Of a stretch of DNA of 7,941 nt, positions 5,361 to 7,941 are shown in pieces (the first letter of the stretch is position 1; the number at the start of each line of letters is the position of its first letter). Origin of the DNA: Chloroflexota bacterium (GTDB lineage Bacteria > Chloroflexota > Ktedonobacteria > Ktedonobacterales > Ktedonobacteraceae); the NCBI GenBank assembly GCA_902812455.1, contig CADDZH010000158.1, positions 1 to 7,941 of the forward strand, given 5' to 3'. The position numbers and the translations under genes were made by a program. The notes beneath the pieces are model-generated. The model made no database searches and was not told where the DNA came from. It was given only the letters and a program-made list of their open reading frames with translations.

Positions 5361-6261
5361 ATGGAAGAAACACAGCGGCACTTTTGGGCCTTTAGTGCAA
5401 ACCCAAGAATTTACAATATTGAAAGAGCCGTTCAGGACAGAATTTTCGACTATTGGACGGTTCCACACCGACAGGTTCGTCAAGGGGATCGAGCCATCAT
5501 CTGGAAAACCAAAAGTCACAGCCAGGAGCGAGGAATTATCGCTCTAGCTGAAGTTTTGACCGATCCCGTTCCTCGCACCGATCCGAACCGCGAGGATTGG
5601 CTCGACCAGAATGCGCCAGACGAAGTCATAGATCGGCTGCAAGTGCGTTACCTTGTGCCTCCCAACCTCCCGCTCTGGTTGGATGAATCAAGTCCAGCCA
5701 TCCTCCGAGAATTGAATGTTGCCCGTGCAACAGGAGGAAGTATCTTCCACGTCTCGCCTCAACAATGGAAGGCCATTCTCTCACTCATTGGAGGCTGGCC
5801 TGCTCCTGAAATTGAGGATACCGAACAGGCTATCGCCGAATGTGCCGACCAAAGCAGAAGAGGACAAGGGTTTCGTATCGATGTGGCAGTACGCCAGGCC
5901 ATTGAGCAACACGCTATGCAGGAAGCAAAGGCACATTTCGAGAAGCAAGGATGGAACGTCATGGATGTCTCTCGTTCCCCTACGATCTACTTTGTCGATC
6001 GGATAGGGGAGAAGAACTTCATATAGAAGTCAAAGGAACCACTTCAGACGGAACACAAATCCTCTTGACGGCAAATGAGGTCAAACATGCGCGCGATCAC
6101 TATCCTCACGTCGCACTTTTTATCTTGGCGCGTATCCTGGTAGATCAAGCACCAAGCGAGAAGCCTATCGCCCATGGGGCGAAGTTCAGCTCTATGATCC
6201 CTGGAACGTGGATCGAGGAACGTTATCTCCTCTTGCCTTTGCGTACACTTTGCCGATGTAG
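5361..6261 (+). pseudogene. EVE domain-NOV_C (DUF3883) protein, split by two single-base frameshifts
   Basis: EVE domains are PUA-like pockets that bind modified bases. NOV_C/DUF3883 is a C-terminal domain seen in restriction- and defence-like proteins. Residues 1-145 form the EVE domain (FWAFSANPRIYNI, GDRAIIWKT near 42-50). The NOV_C domain begins near 175 with AKAHFEKQGWNVMDVSRS. Frame 1 then derails at CCCC (5977-5980) and stops at 6026. With one more C the text continues PYDLLCRSDRGEELHIEVKG, including an ExK pair reminiscent of nucleases. A second break at GGGG (6176-6179) needs one more G to give AHGGEVQLYDPWNVDRGTL and stop at 6261. The restored length is 300 aa. The ATG at 5361 has GGAGGT six bases upstream and its own promoter. 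Either a decayed gene or two sequencing errors. A type IV-like anti-phage role is possible but unproven. Confidence 0.82.
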
Positions 6262-6320
6262 GGTAAAACGCACTATAAAACAGCAGGACAGCATTCATAC
6301 TACAAGAGCCAGGGGGACAG

Positions 6321-6352
6321 AAAAATAGGATAGTTCTATTGAGACACTATCC
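6321..6352 (-). terminator. Rho-independent terminator of the kinase gene
   Basis: GGATAGT (6328-6334) and ACTATCC (6346-6352) form a perfect stem. TCT/AGA can extend it with one bulged C. Read on the minus strand it is followed by TATTTTT (6327-6321). It lies 60 bases after the kinase stop, and it could also stop read-through from the convergent EVE gene. Confidence 0.65.
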
Positions 6353-6424
6353 CAGGAAATGACCGATCTATTGAGTAAAGAGGCTATCTGTGAGAAAATT
6401 TGTTCTCTCCCATTAGGCAGCTTG

Positions 6425-6487
6425 CCACACCTGTACCGTTTTATCCATAGAGCCAGAAGCCAGCCGGCTCCCATCCGGCGACCACGC
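6425..6487 (-). repeat. WD40 blade repeat, copy A (63 bp)
   Basis: This 63-bp unit matches 6551-6613 at 59 of 63 positions by my count. The two are spaced exactly 126 bases (42 codons, one WD40 blade) apart. It encodes the SPDGSRLASGSMDKTVQVW half of the last blade. Near identity at DNA level indicates a recent blade duplication or gene conversion. Confidence 0.85.
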
Positions 6488-6550
6488 CACCGCATTCACG
6501 AAACCAGCATGACCGGTGTAGCGATGCAGCAGCTTGCCACTACTGGCTTC

Positions 6551-6613
6551 CCACACCTGTACCGTTTTATCCCAAGAGCCAGAAGCCAACCGGCTCCCAT
6601 CCGGTGACCACGC
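6551..6613 (-). repeat. WD40 blade repeat, copy B (63 bp)
   Basis: Partner of 6425-6487. It encodes the same segment with W in place of M before DKT. The first blade of the protein (about 6640-6790) is clearly diverged, so only the last two blades share the recent duplication. Confidence 0.85.
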
Positions 6614-6980
6614 TATGGAAGTGACCTCCCCACTCGAAAGGTCTTCGCAGGCGCGAATAAGCGTCCAGGTTGTGGCATCCCATATTTGGATCAGGCCACT
6701 CACGCCACCAGTCGCAACATATCGACCATTCGGCGACCATGCACATCTACTCACAGCGTCCCCATGTCCTCGATAGGTTAACAGCCTCGTTCCGAGAGGA
6801 GGAGCTGCTGCCGCTTGCAGGGCTTGCGCGAATGCGCTTACACTCGCGTAGCGATCAGCAGGTTGTTTTGCCAGCGCGCGCATGATAACTGCTTCCACGT
6901 TCTCAGAAATATCTGGACGATGATCGCGTATCAGTGGAACAGGAACGTGGATATGCTGAAAGTAAATGTTGTAGACAGTA

Positions 6981-6998
6981 CCCCCCTGTAAAGGGGGG
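6981..6998. repeat. C6-TGTAAA-G6 inverted repeat at the kinase frameshift
   Basis: A run of six C (6981-6986), six bases, then six G (6993-6998) form a perfect hairpin inside the kinase gene. It encodes PPFTGG on the minus strand. The frame of the gene changes at the 6981-6986 run, so slippage in this structure, either in the cell or in sequencing, is a natural explanation. Confidence 0.8.
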
Positions 6999-7634
6999 AT
7001 AGCCGCAAAGCCACTCGTAAGCCATGATCGCCAGGGCATATTGATCACTCGCTTTCTCCGCTTTGCCCTGGCACTGTTCGGGAGCCATGTAATAAGGCGT
7101 TCCCGCTGCATGTTTCTGTACAGGCTGGTTGAGATCAACAATCAGAGAAATGGAGGATACTGCAATACCAAAATCGCTGAGTAGAAGTTCATCGTTGGCA
7201 TCAAGCAGCACATTATCAGGCTTAACATCACGATGGATCAATCTATCGTCATGGGCACATTGCAGCGCATCAGCAATGATCTTGACGTAGTGTACGACGG
7301 TAGCGAGAGGCAAGCATGTTCCACGAGCATGACGCTGGCGTAGCGAGCCGTTGGGCGCGTACTGCATAACAATGAACGGGATATCGGTCGCGCTGTCAAC
7401 GCCGAAGTCAATAATTGGGACGATATGCGGATGGCGCAGACGAACCAACGCACGCACCTCTCGTAAAAATTGCTGGACGGCTTCTTGCGTCTTAAGCGGC
7501 TCCATGACCTTGATAGCCACCTGCTTGCCATTATGCAGGTCGGTGGCCTCGTAGACATCGCCAAAACCTCCTCCCCCCAAACGCCGCGTCAGATGATAGG
7601 TATCAAGCGATTGTCCTGTGAAATTGGGCAGCAT

Positions 7635-7941
7635 CAGCAGTATCTCCCATCGCTAGCATGTACTTCTGGTTGTGGTTACAATGACAGTATAGAGATGGAA
7701 GAGGCAATCTGTCAACTCGCACCAACACATCGAACGCTCAAGTCATCGTGGAAGACATGCCATTGTGCGACGCATGAGGCCAATCAGCGTGATCACAGAA
7801 TAAGACAACATCAAAAAGCCAGCCTACGTTAATATACGCCGTTAACATACATAGCCCATATTTACATTGCATCTATTGCCTCTATCATCCTCTTCTAATG
7901 CCTGTACTACATCAGTTGCCTCGCTTCCTCTCTTTGTATCT
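7635..7941. other. Upstream region of the kinase gene, no gene seen
   Basis: Besides the kinase promoter, I see only a small inverted repeat GTTAA/TTAAC at 7828-7832 and 7842-7846. No open frame here has a start signal or a recognisable product, and there is no RNA gene or attachment-site copy. The next gene lies beyond the window. Confidence 0.55.
7686..7715 (-). promoter_or_regulatory. Sigma-70-type promoter of the kinase gene
   Basis: On the minus strand TTGACA (7715-7710), an 18-base spacer and TATACT (7691-7686). The -35 is perfect and the -10 has one mismatch. Transcription would start near 7679, about 45 bases before the kinase ATG at 7634. Confidence 0.7.

Larger units (their letters stand above)
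6413..7634 (-). pseudogene. Ser/Thr protein kinase (PknB-type) with C-terminal WD40 blades, one frameshift
   Basis: The product would phosphorylate Ser/Thr on cytoplasmic partners, with WD40 blades as a protein-binding part. Read from the ATG at 7634: glycine loop GGGGFG (20-25), K42 in AIK, E59, catalytic HRDVKPDN (134-141), DFG (154-156), APE (184-186), D197. All key residues are present. At GYPPFTGG (211-218) the frame breaks in a six-base run (6981-6986). Removing one base gives GGTVYNIYFQHIHVPVP and the rest of the kinase lobe (DRYAS), then three WD40 blades to the stop at 6413, 406 aa in all. No membrane segment. Three blades are too few for a closed propeller, so the tail may be short or pair with others. 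A GGGAG sequence lies nine bases before the ATG. Sequencing error or true pseudogene cannot be separated here. As sequenced, the kinase half ends in an unrelated tail, stopping at 6903. Confidence 0.88.

Noticed and set aside
4897..5547. 216-aa plus-strand open frame across rep and the EVE gene
   Set aside because: It is antisense to rep and out of frame with EVE, with no domain-like sequence; a shadow frame.
5977..6179. Programmed ribosomal frameshifting in the EVE-NOV_C gene
   Set aside because: Two separate shifts would be needed in one short gene, the runs are only four bases long, and I see no classic slippery heptamer with a stimulatory structure. Indels are simpler.
7470..7832. 120-aa plus-strand open frame opposite the kinase start
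   Set aside because: It is antisense to the conserved kinase N-terminus and runs through the kinase promoter.
5122..7941. Second attachment site (copy of the ssrA T-arm/CCA segment)
   Set aside because: Partial likenesses such as TCTCCCATC near 7645 and CTCCCATCC in the WD40 repeats are short and lie in other contexts; no copy of about 15 bases or more was seen.
1..7941. CRISPR array, rRNA, complete tRNA genes or insertion sequences
   Set aside because: No regularly spaced repeats, no tRNA other than the tmRNA tRNA-like end, and no transposase motifs were found on reading both strands.

Overview
The window opens inside the 3' half of a tmRNA gene (ssrA, + strand, mature CCA end at 127). An apparent integrative-element module follows, and then two chromosome-type or cargo genes that are each broken by single-base frameshifts. 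No gene in the window fixes the taxonomy. A Ser/Thr kinase fused to WD40 blades, the integrase/excisionase style and an EVE-NOV_C (DUF3883) protein are all common in large-genome, multicellular-type Chloroflexota such as Ktedonobacteria, so that group is my best guess (inference, moderate to low confidence).

Layout. 1-127: ssrA 3' part, with a hairpin terminator just after it. 128-474: no gene, but a consensus sigma-70 type promoter (TTGACA-17-TATACT) whose elements lie in a 9-bp direct repeat. 475-1398 (+): an unrecognised 307-aa protein with a ParB/sulfiredoxin-like DGYHR motif. 1443-1483: a strong hairpin between this gene and the convergent integrase. 1521-5121 (all minus): a compact cluster transcribed rep, 67-aa ORF, 199-aa ORF, xis, int. 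The rep gene encodes a Rep_trans-like replication initiator, the xis product is a small HTH excisionase, and int is a full tyrosine recombinase. Stops and Shine-Dalgarno sites overlap at rep/67-aa and xis/int, which suggests an operon. Together these genes could excise, replicate as a circle and re-integrate an element. Its left end is plausibly the ssrA 3' end, and no second copy of that end was found in the window.

5285-6261 (+): a promoter (TTGAGC-17-TATAAT) drives an EVE-NOV_C gene that is readable only if one C is restored at 5977-5980 and one G at 6176-6179. 6413-7634 (-): a Pkn2/PknB-type kinase-WD40 gene, readable as one 406-aa protein only if one base is removed from the six-base run at 6981-6986. 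It has its own promoter (TTGACA-18-TATACT) and a terminator after its stop. 7635-7941: upstream region of the kinase, no gene seen.

Main points of interest: the ssrA-adjacent int/xis/rep element with an unknown promoter-equipped cargo gene at the tmRNA end; a candidate defence-type EVE-NOV_C gene just beyond rep; and three G/C homopolymer indels within about 1 kb, which need either resequencing or an evolutionary explanation.
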